From NCBI GenBank assembly GCA_012514185.1, contig JAAZAT010000294.1, forward strand, positions 1 to 36,694: DNA of 36,694 nt, read 5' to 3'. The translations under genes and the position numbers were made by a program. Below the pieces are notes generated by a model. It saw only the letters and a program-made list of their open reading frames with translations, ran no database searches and was not told the DNA's origin. Positions 7,447-14,072 of this stretch are shown here, piece after piece. Each line of letters starts with the position of its first letter. Position 1 is the first letter of the stretch. This DNA is from Spirochaetales bacterium (lineage in GTDB: Bacteria; Spirochaetota; Spirochaetia; Sphaerochaetales; Sphaerochaetaceae).

Positions 7447-8433
7447 ATGAAAGTACTATTGTTCGGAGGTGCCGGCTATATAGGCACGCATGTAGCTTTG
7501 GAGTTTATCGACCGCAATGACACAGTGGGAATCTTCGACAACTTGTCTTCAGGCTTGAAAAGCAATGTTCATTCAGACTCTCTCTTTTATGAAGGTGACA
7601 TTCGAGACAAGGCCCGGGTGCTTGAAGTGTTGTCGCTTGGCTGGGATGTGGTGATCCATCTTGCTGCATACAAAGCAGCAGGTGAGTCGATGATAAAGCC
7701 GATCAAGTATTCTGAAAACAACATCACCGGCTCGCTCAATCTGATCACCGGTTGCATCAAGGCGGGAGTGAAGCACTTCATTCTCTCCTCCTCAGCTGCA
7801 GTCTACGGAGAACCGGCTTATCTTCCAGTCGATGAGAATCATCCAAAGAATCCCACCAACTATTATGGATATACGAAGCTGTGCATTGAAGAGAACCTGA
7901 AGTGGTATGCCGAGTTGAAGGATTTTGAATATGTATCGTTGAGGTACTTCAATGCAGCCGGGTATGATGAAAAAGGAAGGATGCTTGGTCTTGAGAACAA
8001 TCCAGCCAATCTGATACCTGTGGTCATGGAAGTCGCCATGGGCATCCGACCCAATCTTTTGGTTTTCGGCAATGATTATGACACCGTCGATGGTACCGGA
8101 GTCAGGGATTATGTACACGTAACAGATCTAGCCAAGGGTCATGTATTGGCTGCCGACCACTTGATGGCAGGGAAAGGCAACTTGATTGTGAATCTAGGCT
8201 CTGAGGAGGGCCTCAGTGTTCAGCAACTGCTCGACACCGCCAGAAGCATAACAAAGAAGCCCATAGAGGCCCAGTATGTAGACCGCCGTCCCGGAGATCC
8301 CGCCAAGCTGGTGGCTTCATCCAAGATGGCCCAGAAGGTGCTTGGATGGAAAGCAGAACATTCGTCCGCACAGACCATCCTGGAGACAACCTGGAGAGTC
8401 TATGAGGCCAATCAGAAGAGACTGAAGGCCTAA
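7447..8433 (+). CDS. galE: UDP-glucose 4-epimerase
   Basis: A 328-residue short-chain dehydrogenase-type epimerase that interconverts UDP-glucose and UDP-galactose with bound NAD. The N-terminal Rossmann loop GGAGYIG (7-13), the catalytic serine region SSSAAVYGE (114-122) and the Y140-x3-K144 dyad are all present. FNAAG and the GVRDYVHVTDLAKGH segment are typical of GalE. The ATG at 7447 is chosen because AGGAG lies 6 bases upstream and the NAD motif starts here; the longer open frame overlaps the preceding gene. It is the last gene of a three-gene operon and is followed by a bidirectional terminator. A galM mutarotase gene elsewhere in the window completes part of the Leloir pathway. Confidence 0.95.
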   Translation: MKVLLFGGAGYIGTHVALEFIDRNDTVGIFDNLSSGLKSNVHSDSLFYEGDIRDKARVLEVLSLGWDVVIHLAAYKAAGESMIKPIKYSENNITGSLNLITGCIKAGVKHFILSSSAAVYGEPAYLPVDENHPKNPTNYYGYTKLCIEENLKWYAELKDFEYVSLRYFNAAGYDEKGRMLGLENNPANLIPVVMEVAMGIRPNLLVFGNDYDTVDGTGVRDYVHVTDLAKGHVLAADHLMAGKGNLIVNLGSEEGLSVQQLLDTARSITKKPIEAQYVDRRPGDPAKLVASSKMAQKVLGWKAEHSSAQTILETTWRVYEANQKRLKA

Positions 8434-8495
8434 CGGGTCATCAAAGCTCAAGCGGCAGCCAACCCTGCCCCTTTTCTTTGTTCGTCATACTATGA

Positions 8496-8528
8496 AAAAA
8501 AGACAACCCACAAAGGATTGTCTTTTTT
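8496..8528. terminator. Bidirectional terminator between galE and tRNA-Asn
   Basis: An 11-bp inverted repeat (8496-8506 with 8518-8528) made of an A-run plus GACAA and its complement. It gives a hairpin followed by a T-run on either strand, so it can end both the galE transcript and the tRNA-Asn transcript. Confidence 0.8.
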
Positions 8529-8532
8529 CTTG

Positions 8533-8605
<73 letters not shown>

Positions 8606-8607
8606 AT

Positions 8608-8622
8608 ATCGTTTCGAACGAT
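8608..8622. other. Perfect inverted repeat in the tRNA-Asn leader
   Basis: ATCGTT-TCG-AACGAT lies between the promoter -10 box and the first base of tRNA-Asn. It could form a small 5' leader hairpin affecting RNase P processing, or it may be chance. Confidence 0.4.
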
Positions 8623-8626
8623 TGGT

Positions 8627-8655
8627 ACATTACCTCATACCATTTTTTATGTCAA
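8627..8655 (-). promoter_or_regulatory. Promoter of tRNA-Asn
   Basis: TTGACA (8650-8655) and TAATGT (8627-8632) on the minus strand are separated by exactly 17 bases, 21 bases before the mature 5' end of the tRNA. No GC-rich stringent discriminator is evident after the -10 box. Confidence 0.8.
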
Positions 8656-8715
8656 GCAGTTTCCTTTACAATCCCTAGAAAATCAGGTGAAAGAAAATTC
8701 GGCTGAAAGTGAAGA

Positions 8716-8737
8716 ACGGCTACCCGAAGGTAGCCGT
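8716..8737 (-). terminator. Hairpin with UUCG tetraloop after the nucleotidase gene
   Basis: A perfect 9-bp stem closed by C(UUCG)G on the minus strand (8729-8737 with 8716-8724), 23 bases after the nucleotidase stop. The following tail is only moderately U-rich. The very stable loop suggests an intrinsic terminator or a 3'-end stabiliser. The remaining bases, 8656-8715, hold nothing I recognise. Confidence 0.6.
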
Positions 8738-8760
8738 CCAATGAATCTGGTTCGTGTGAA

Positions 8761-11526
8761 TTACTTCACAGGGTAGTTCTTCTTCAGGAACTCGATGAAC
8801 ACATCGCTCAACAGGGAACCTTCGGAAAGAACCTTGCCGAACATGGTGTATCCGTCACCGCCGGCGGCCATGAAGTCGTTCGTGGCAACCTTGTAGGTCG
8901 CGTTGCGATCGAGGGCCTTGCCATTGAGCAGGACACGAAGGATGCGCTTGCCAGGGGCTGCAAAGCGGTTGTAAACAACCTGCAAGTCAGTCTGGGAGAA
9001 TGCACCATTCTGTTCGGGCAGCTTGCTGTAGCCATGCTCGAGAGCGGCATAGACGTCGGAACCCTTCACTTCAACAACAGTGATGATGTTGGTGAACGGC
9101 AGGACGTTGATGACATCGCCCATCGTCACGTTTCCAGCCTTCAAGGAAGCACGGATGCCACCACCATTGGTAATGGTGAAGTCAGCGCCGCTTTCTGCGG
9201 TCATTGCCATGGTGATCAACTTCGAAAGGTTGGTCTGCTTGGTGCGGACGTTTGCACGCTCGCCATCCAAGTTCTCAGGCAGTGTCGCAACAACAGTACT
9301 GAGTTTATCGCTCAGCTGAGCAGACATGAATCCGACATACTCATCGACCTGAGGATCGTTGGGAACATCAGTGATGCCGTACTGCTTGGCAAGAGCGGAA
9401 TCCTTGGCATTCAGGACATCGGTTGCAGGAATCAACATCGGATAGGTTGCGGTCACCTTACCGTTCTTGACATGCAGCTGAACCAGTCCAAGGTTCCTCA
9501 AATAATCGCCAGTCGATACTACCAGGGTGTCGCCAATCTTCATGCCCTCTTTGAGCAAGGTATGGCTGTGACCATCAATGAAGAGGTCGATACCCTTGAT
9601 TCTACTGACAATCTTATCGGTGGTAAGCCCACTGGCTCCATCAGGATCCATACCGATGTGGCCGAGTACGATGATGTAATCAACATACTGTTTTGCCATA
9701 TCGATTGCCATCTGACCGATCTCAAAGATTTCTTCATTAGCAAAGGTTATGCCTTTGACGTTCTTCGGATGGGTCTTGGTGGCGGTGTCAGGAGTGGTCA
9801 AACCAACGACTGCAATCTTGAAACCGTTGAAATCGTACACCTGGTACGGCTGGAACAGCAGATAGCCGTTCTCATCCAATACGTTGGCGGAGAGGACCTT
9901 GAGATCACTGTACTCTTCAGCAAACCTTGCAGCCTCAACCAAGCGGTCAGCGCCGTAGTTGAAGTCATGGTTGCCCGGAGCAACAGCATCGTAGCCGAGC
10001 ATGTCGAGCAGGACTCCTACGGTCTCGCCTTCAAACATGTTCGCAAGGTTCGTTCCGTGGGAAACGTCACCAGCATCAAGAACGAGAATGTTGTCGGTGA
10101 GAGCACGTCCCATCTTCAGCATTGTGGACAGCTTGGAATAACCCATTCCACCGTCGGCAGGAACGATACGTGCATGCACGTCGTTGGAGTGGACGATGAA
10201 GAGGTCGAACTCAGCAGTCCCTGCATCGTTCTTCACAATTTCAGTAACACCGAGCGGATACTCAACAGCCTTGGGAGCGGCAGCAACAGGGGCCGGGGCC
10301 GGAGCCGGGGCAACCGGTGCAGGAGCAGGAGCAGGTGCGGGAGCCGGTGCAGGAGCCGGAGCGGGCACTGCTGCCTTCACCACCGGGGTCGCACCAATCT
10401 TCGCCACAATCGCCGGATCCTCGGGCACCGTCACCATCAGCGTGTATCCCATCGCCCTGGCAATCGGCTCGTAGGCCTTGGCTATCGCACTCTTGGAAGG
10501 CTCGAGAACGTCGGCTGCAGGAAGCAGCATCGGGTAGACAGCCTTCACCTCGTCGTTCGCAACGCTCAGCTGCACAGCACCAACGCTCTTCAGCTGCTCG
10601 TCGGCCCTGACTATCAGCGTGCCGTTCACCGTCTTCGCCATCGCAGACCCGTTGCCGTCAACGATCAAGTCGATGCCGTCGATGTTCTGCGCCACCATCT
10701 CGCTGGTGATCGGGCCCTTGTCGCCCAGATCGCTCAGGATTACCAGGTAGTCAACATATCCCTTGGCAAGGTCGACCGCATACTGCGCGTTGTCCAGGAT
10801 CACGTCGCTGGTGAAGCTCACGCCCTGGATCGGCTTCGGGGCAACCAGGCCGGCCACGCCAACCTTGAACCCGTTGAAGTCGTAGATCTGGTAGGGCTGC
10901 GCAACCAGGTATCCGTTCGCGTCGAGGGCGTTCACGCTCAGCGGAAGGGCCTTCTTCGTCCCGGCTATGCCGGTGGCCAGCTGGATCGCCTGCGGGGTGT
11001 AGGCGTCGTAGCCGAGCTCGTCGACGACTTCGGCCGCCAGCATCGCTGCCTCGGCGGGTACCTCACCAACGTTGCCGCTGTTCAGAAGCAGCCAGTTGTC
11101 GGTGATCGCACGTCCGGCCTTCAGGGCGGTCGAGAACTTCGCAAGTCCCAGTCCGCCGTTCGCGGCGTAGATGTTGCCGTTCAGGTCGTTCGTATGCACG
11201 ATGAACAGATCGAATACCTTCGCTCCGTCATCATTCTTAACAATTTCCTTCACTCCGTAGGGCAGCTCCATCTCAACAGGAGCGGCAGCAACAGGGGCCG
11301 GGGCCGGAGCCGGGGCAGGCGCCGGGGCGACTGGTTCAGGAACCGGTACGGGGGCCGGGGCGGGCTCAGGAACGGGTGCTGCAGGAGCGACTGGCTCGGG
11401 AGCAGGTTCTACAACAGGAGCTGGCGGAATTGGCTCAACCTTGGCGGTGCTCTTACAACCTACAAGGGAAAAAGCCAACAAAGCTACCAGCATTGCTGTC
11501 ATAATTGTTCTTGAAAGACGTTTCAC
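8761..11526 (-). CDS. Lipoprotein with tandem 5'-nucleotidase/metallophosphatase domains, the first degenerate
   Basis: Probable exported lipoprotein of 921 residues. The signal peptide ends in lipobox L-V-G-C24. Pro/Ala-rich linkers lie at about 31-85 and 382-420. Domain 1 (about 103-340) copies the calcineurin-like fold but has lost the metal site: HTNDLNG instead of HSNDVHA, NSGN for DAGD, no GNHD, SDLG for GHIG and DGNGS for DGHSH. Domain 2 (about 438-680) keeps every motif (D449, H451, D484, D487, N519-H520-D521, H623, H653, H655). It is followed by the 5'-nucleotidase C-terminal substrate domain (about 735-921) with TNGGGIRA and AAGGDGY. It should release nucleosides from extracytoplasmic nucleotides. 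The GTG at 11526 is preferred because AGGAGG sits just before it; an ATG at 11541 is in frame but lacks a Shine-Dalgarno, and AGGAGG would then lie inside the coding sequence. Confidence 0.88.
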   Translation of the reverse strand: MKRLSRTIMTAMLVALLAFSLVGCKSTAKVEPIPPAPVVEPAPEPVAPAAPVPEPAPAPVPVPEPVAPAPAPAPAPAPVAAAPVEMELPYGVKEIVKNDDGAKVFDLFIVHTNDLNGNIYAANGGLGLAKFSTALKAGRAITDNWLLLNSGNVGEVPAEAAMLAAEVVDELGYDAYTPQAIQLATGIAGTKKALPLSVNALDANGYLVAQPYQIYDFNGFKVGVAGLVAPKPIQGVSFTSDVILDNAQYAVDLAKGYVDYLVILSDLGDKGPITSEMVAQNIDGIDLIVDGNGSAMAKTVNGTLIVRADEQLKSVGAVQLSVANDEVKAVYPMLLPAADVLEPSKSAIAKAYEPIARAMGYTLMVTVPEDPAIVAKIGATPVVKAAVPAPAPAPAPAPAPAPAPVAPAPAPAPVAAAPKAVEYPLGVTEIVKNDAGTAEFDLFIVHSNDVHARIVPADGGMGYSKLSTMLKMGRALTDNILVLDAGDVSHGTNLANMFEGETVGVLLDMLGYDAVAPGNHDFNYGADRLVEAARFAEEYSDLKVLSANVLDENGYLLFQPYQVYDFNGFKIAVVGLTTPDTATKTHPKNVKGITFANEEIFEIGQMAIDMAKQYVDYIIVLGHIGMDPDGASGLTTDKIVSRIKGIDLFIDGHSHTLLKEGMKIGDTLVVSTGDYLRNLGLVQLHVKNGKVTATYPMLIPATDVLNAKDSALAKQYGITDVPNDPQVDEYVGFMSAQLSDKLSTVVATLPENLDGERANVRTKQTNLSKLITMAMTAESGADFTITNGGGIRASLKAGNVTMGDVINVLPFTNIITVVEVKGSDVYAALEHGYSKLPEQNGAFSQTDLQVVYNRFAAPGKRILRVLLNGKALDRNATYKVATNDFMAAGGDGYTMFGKVLSEGSLLSDVFIEFLKKNYPVK

Positions 11527-11651
11527 GTGTTTCCTCCTCATGACGTTCTCATGTGTCGTTGTTTACGTACTCAACAACACTATAACACACACTGCTAGAA
11601 TCGGATACATCAAAAATACGCGAAAAATGCTGATTTAGACCGTTATTTCCA

Positions 11652-11688
11652 GAAAAAAGAAGCCTGTGATTGTTATATTCACAGGCTT
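11652..11688 (-). terminator. Intrinsic terminator of the 56-residue protein gene
   Basis: On the minus strand a perfect 10-bp stem with a 9-base loop (11660-11669 with 11679-11688) is followed at once by C and six T. It is a textbook rho-independent terminator 29 bases after the stop codon. The rest of the gap up to 11541 shows no other clear element. Confidence 0.9.
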
Positions 11689-11716
11689 ATGGTTATAATT
11701 TCAGATACGAAAATCC

Positions 11717-11887
11717 TTACATCAAGTCTTTCGGCTTGCGAGCGGTATTCCCAGATTTCTCGCAATAAGCCACGTGGCGAAGTTTTCCATTCTCGAAAAC
11801 CGCCTTCATCTTGATCGGGCCGCCCCAGCGGCTCATCATAACCTTTGCACCTTCACGGCGAGCGTTCTTAGATACGTTACCAGCCAT
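11717..11887 (-). CDS. Small basic protein of unknown function (56 residues)
   Basis: A short frame running from ATG at 11887 to TAA, 56 residues, strongly basic (about 15 Lys/Arg). It has a Ser-Lys-Asn-Ala-Arg-Arg N-terminal part, a central SRWGGPIKMKAVFENGKL segment, a single cysteine in VAYCEKS and a basic C-terminus (ARKPKDLM). I do not recognise a family. The case for a real gene is strong: a consensus promoter (TTGACT, 17 bases, TATAGT), a GGAGG Shine-Dalgarno 9 bases before ATG and an intrinsic terminator just after the stop, which makes it a monocistronic unit. The charge and size suggest a nucleic-acid- or ribosome-associated protein, but that is inference. No known ribosomal protein matches from memory. 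Confidence 0.82.
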   Translation of the reverse strand: MAGNVSKNARREGAKVMMSRWGGPIKMKAVFENGKLRHVAYCEKSGNTARKPKDLM

Positions 11888-11925
11888 ATACCTATCCCTC
11901 CATACAATTTGCTCAATTCTTGGTT

Positions 11926-11954
11926 ACTATAGCGATTCTCACCTGTCAAGTCAA
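11926..11954 (-). promoter_or_regulatory. Promoter of the 56-residue protein gene
   Basis: TTGACT (11949-11954), a 17-base spacer and TATAGT (11926-11931) on the minus strand, about 39 bases before the start codon. The two boxes match consensus at 5 of 6 and 5 of 6 positions, suggesting strong constitutive expression. Confidence 0.82.
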
Positions 11955-11982
11955 ATCCCTACCTTTCTATTTTACCTACTTG

Positions 11983-12011
11983 TTGCAACTTTGACAATCC
12001 AAACATAGAAT
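11983..12011 (+). promoter_or_regulatory. Promoter of yidD giving a leaderless transcript
   Basis: TTGCAA (11983-11988), 17 bases, TAGAAT (12006-12011). Counting from the -10 box, the expected first transcribed base is 12018, the A of the yidD ATG. No Shine-Dalgarno precedes that ATG, which agrees with a leaderless mRNA. Confidence 0.72.
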
Positions 12012-12017
12012 GTTCCT

Positions 12018-12302
12018 ATGAAAAAACCAACAAAGTTGCTTAGACAAATATTTCTTATCCCGGTATATCTCTACAAAGGATTGCTCTCCCCGTTTTTCGG
12101 AGGCGGTTGCCTGTACCATCCCACCTGCTCCACGTACATGGTCAATTCCGTGCTCAAGCATGGCATCGCAAGAGGCTTCATCATGGGCTTTGCCCGAATC
12201 CTGCGCTGCAGCCGGTGGTACTATGGGGGTGACGACCAGGTCCCGGAAACCTGGTCCTGGAAAGCCATACGGGATGGGTTCACCCTCTTCAGGAAACGAT
12301 GA
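12018..12302 (+). CDS. yidD: Membrane protein insertion efficiency factor YidD
   Basis: A 94-residue YidD-family protein, a small membrane-associated factor that assists YidC/Sec-dependent insertion of inner-membrane proteins. Signature residues are clear: an amphipathic N-terminal helix, then YKGLLSPFFGGGCLYHPTCSTYMVNSVLKHG with the family cysteines, then the RILRCSRW-type segment and the DDQVPE end. In many bacteria yidD sits between rnpA and yidC; here it stands alone. No Shine-Dalgarno precedes the ATG and a promoter places the transcript start at the ATG itself. Its TGA stop directly abuts the udk stop on the other strand, leaving no room for a terminator between them. Confidence 0.93.
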   Translation: MKKPTKLLRQIFLIPVYLYKGLLSPFFGGGCLYHPTCSTYMVNSVLKHGIARGFIMGFARILRCSRWYYGGDDQVPETWSWKAIRDGFTLFRKR

Positions 12303-12914
12303 TCAGCGGGAGAGTTCCTTGACAAAGGGGATGAGCACCGACAAGGCGTTTTCATTGTAGCCGCCTTCGGGAATTATTATATCGGCAAACACTTTTGTGG
12401 GTTCAATGAAATTGAAATGCCCGGGTCTGACCACCTCAAGATACTGGTTGCAGACACTTTCCACCGTTCTCCCGCGCTCGGCGATATCTCGTTTGAGGCG
12501 ACGGATGAACCGAATATCGTCAGGGGTGTCCACATACAACTTCAAATCGAGCAGATCACGTATCTGCTTGTCATACAAAACCATCAACCCCTCAATAATC
12601 ACCAAAGGCTTTGGCTGGACACTCACCGCTTCATCCCTGCGGCGATGGTGCACGAAATCATACAGGGGCATCTCGATGCTCCTGCCTTCTTTCAACGCCT
12701 TCAAGTGTTCATACAAAAGCTCGATGTCGAAGGCGTCAGGATGGTCGAAATTGAATGCAGTGATATTTTCATTGCTGATGTATGAAGCAGACCGATAGTA
12801 ATTGTCCTGGGGAATAAACACGAAGTCGGAACAGACTTCTCCGATTTTTCTTACAATAGTGGATTTACCGGATCCGGAGCCTCCGGTAATACCAATGATC
12901 TTCACCTCTCTCAT
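12303..12914 (-). CDS. udk: Uridine kinase
   Basis: A 203-residue uridine/cytidine kinase of the P-loop phosphoribulokinase/uridine kinase family, which phosphorylates uridine and cytidine in pyrimidine salvage. The Walker A loop GGSGSGKST lies near the start. QDNYYRS, NFDHPDAFD, PLYDFVHHRR and the Walker-B-like PLVIIEGLMVL are characteristic, as is the RRLKRDIAERGR lid. Two ATG codons lie in tandem (12917 and 12914); the second gives better spacing (6 bases) from the GGGGAG Shine-Dalgarno. It follows galM by about 40 bases on the same strand and is probably co-transcribed. It is near the nucleotidase lipoprotein gene, and together they could serve uptake and salvage of nucleosides, though they are not in one operon. 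Confidence 0.95.
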   Translation of the reverse strand: MREVKIIGITGGSGSGKSTIVRKIGEVCSDFVFIPQDNYYRSASYISNENITAFNFDHPDAFDIELLYEHLKALKEGRSIEMPLYDFVHHRRRDEAVSVQPKPLVIIEGLMVLYDKQIRDLLDLKLYVDTPDDIRFIRRLKRDIAERGRTVESVCNQYLEVVRPGHFNFIEPTKVFADIIIPEGGYNENALSVLIPFVKELSR

Positions 12915-12956
12915 CATGTACTCCCCTGCATTTTCGGCAACACCCGGACGCAATCG

Positions 12957-13988
12957 CTATCTACTTCCAAAACTAAAAACCGTTGTATGCTTGAAGCTTC
13001 GTTCCTTATTGAAAATGCAGGACGGAAACTCAGGATGGTTTGGGCTGTCAGGATAATACTGGGTCTCAAAACACATTCCTGCATGCTTTGGATAGGCTAT
13101 GTTCCCCTTGCCGATCTCAGCTGCCTTGAGGTAGTTGCCCGTATACAGCTGCACAGCCGGCATAGTCGTGCTGATTTTCATGGTACGACCGCTGTTCGGT
13201 TCATAAATCGATGCGAATTCAACCAGTTTATCCGAACTCTGGGAGAGGATGAAACAATGATCATACCCTCCGGCTTTCTCGATATCACGGCCTATCGCTT
13301 TCTTCTTCGTGAAATCAAAAGCAGTGCCTTTCACATCAATGATCCTGCCGGTAGGAATGGATGCAGAATCAACTTCCAGATATCGGTCGCAGGCAAGCTG
13401 GAGTTCATGATTGAGAATGGTCCCGCTTGCAGCCCCACCCAAATTGAAATATGAATGATTGGTCAGATTGATGGGAGTATGTCCTGTTGCCGTTGCTTCA
13501 TAATCTATGCGCAGATTGCCGTCTCTTGTCAGTACATACGAAACCGTGCAATTCACTGCATGGGGAAAGCCGCCGTCACCGGCGGGACTGAACAGGCTCA
13601 GCACCACCCCCGGATCACCATTCCAGTCAAACGTTTCCACATGCCAGTTGCGCCAACCCCAGTTGCTCTTGCCGCTGTGAAGGCTGTTGTTTCCCTCATT
13701 TTTCTCAAGCGTGCAGGTCTTGCCATCCAACACGAACTCGGCATTGGCGATTCTATTGGCAAATCTGCCCACAACCTGTCCGAAATACGTAGTTGAGGTA
13801 AGATTGTCCAGCGGGTTGTCAAATCCCAGCACGATATCGCGGATTTCACCGTTGCGGTCAGGAGTTTTCAGGGTCTTGAGATTGGCACCAAGACTGAGAA
13901 TTTCAGCAGTGATATCACCCTGGGTGAGCGTAATGGAAAAAATATCGTCACCTTCAGCAGTAGTGGCAACCGAGCGTTTGGTCAACAT
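12957..13988 (-). CDS. galM: Aldose 1-epimerase (galactose mutarotase)
   Basis: A 343-residue galactose mutarotase that interconverts alpha and beta anomers of galactose or glucose before the Leloir pathway. The family landmarks are GANLKTLKTPDRNGEIRDIVLG near the start, GRFANRIANAEF, NNSLHSG with its histidine, the catalytic histidine in LTNHSYFNLGG, YDHCF, and the C-terminal glutamate in GMCFETQYYPDSPNHPEFP. Length is standard. AGGGG lies 7 bases before the ATG. It leads a probable two-gene operon with udk. The upstream gap to lepA holds a GC-rich hairpin and a TATACT box without a convincing -35 element. Confidence 0.95.
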   Translation of the reverse strand: MLTKRSVATTAEGDDIFSITLTQGDITAEILSLGANLKTLKTPDRNGEIRDIVLGFDNPLDNLTSTTYFGQVVGRFANRIANAEFVLDGKTCTLEKNEGNNSLHSGKSNWGWRNWHVETFDWNGDPGVVLSLFSPAGDGGFPHAVNCTVSYVLTRDGNLRIDYEATATGHTPINLTNHSYFNLGGAASGTILNHELQLACDRYLEVDSASIPTGRIIDVKGTAFDFTKKKAIGRDIEKAGGYDHCFILSQSSDKLVEFASIYEPNSGRTMKISTTMPAVQLYTGNYLKAAEIGKGNIAYPKHAGMCFETQYYPDSPNHPEFPSCIFNKERSFKHTTVFSFGSR

Positions 13989-14026
13989 AGGATACCCCTT
14001 GTTCTAGTTCTTCTTTCAAGTATACA

Positions 14027-14045
14027 CCCCCTCTCCTCGAGGGGG
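14027..14045 (-). terminator. GC-rich hairpin between lepA and galM
   Basis: A 7-bp perfect stem (14027-14033 with 14039-14045) with a 5-base loop lies 28 bases after the lepA stop on the minus strand. There is no U-run, so termination may be partial or rho-dependent. Confidence 0.45.
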
Positions 14046-14072
14046 CAATAAAGAATGCAGCAAAGAACAGTG

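Noticed and set aside
9034-11514. Plus-strand open frame of 826 codons opposite the nucleotidase lipoprotein
   Set aside because: The minus-strand frame carries clear nucleotidase motifs, a signal peptide and a Shine-Dalgarno; the plus frame is an antisense shadow caused by codon bias.
11527-11541. ATG at 11541 as start of the nucleotidase lipoprotein
   Set aside because: The AGGAGG immediately downstream is better explained as the Shine-Dalgarno for the GTG at 11526; nothing suitable precedes the ATG.
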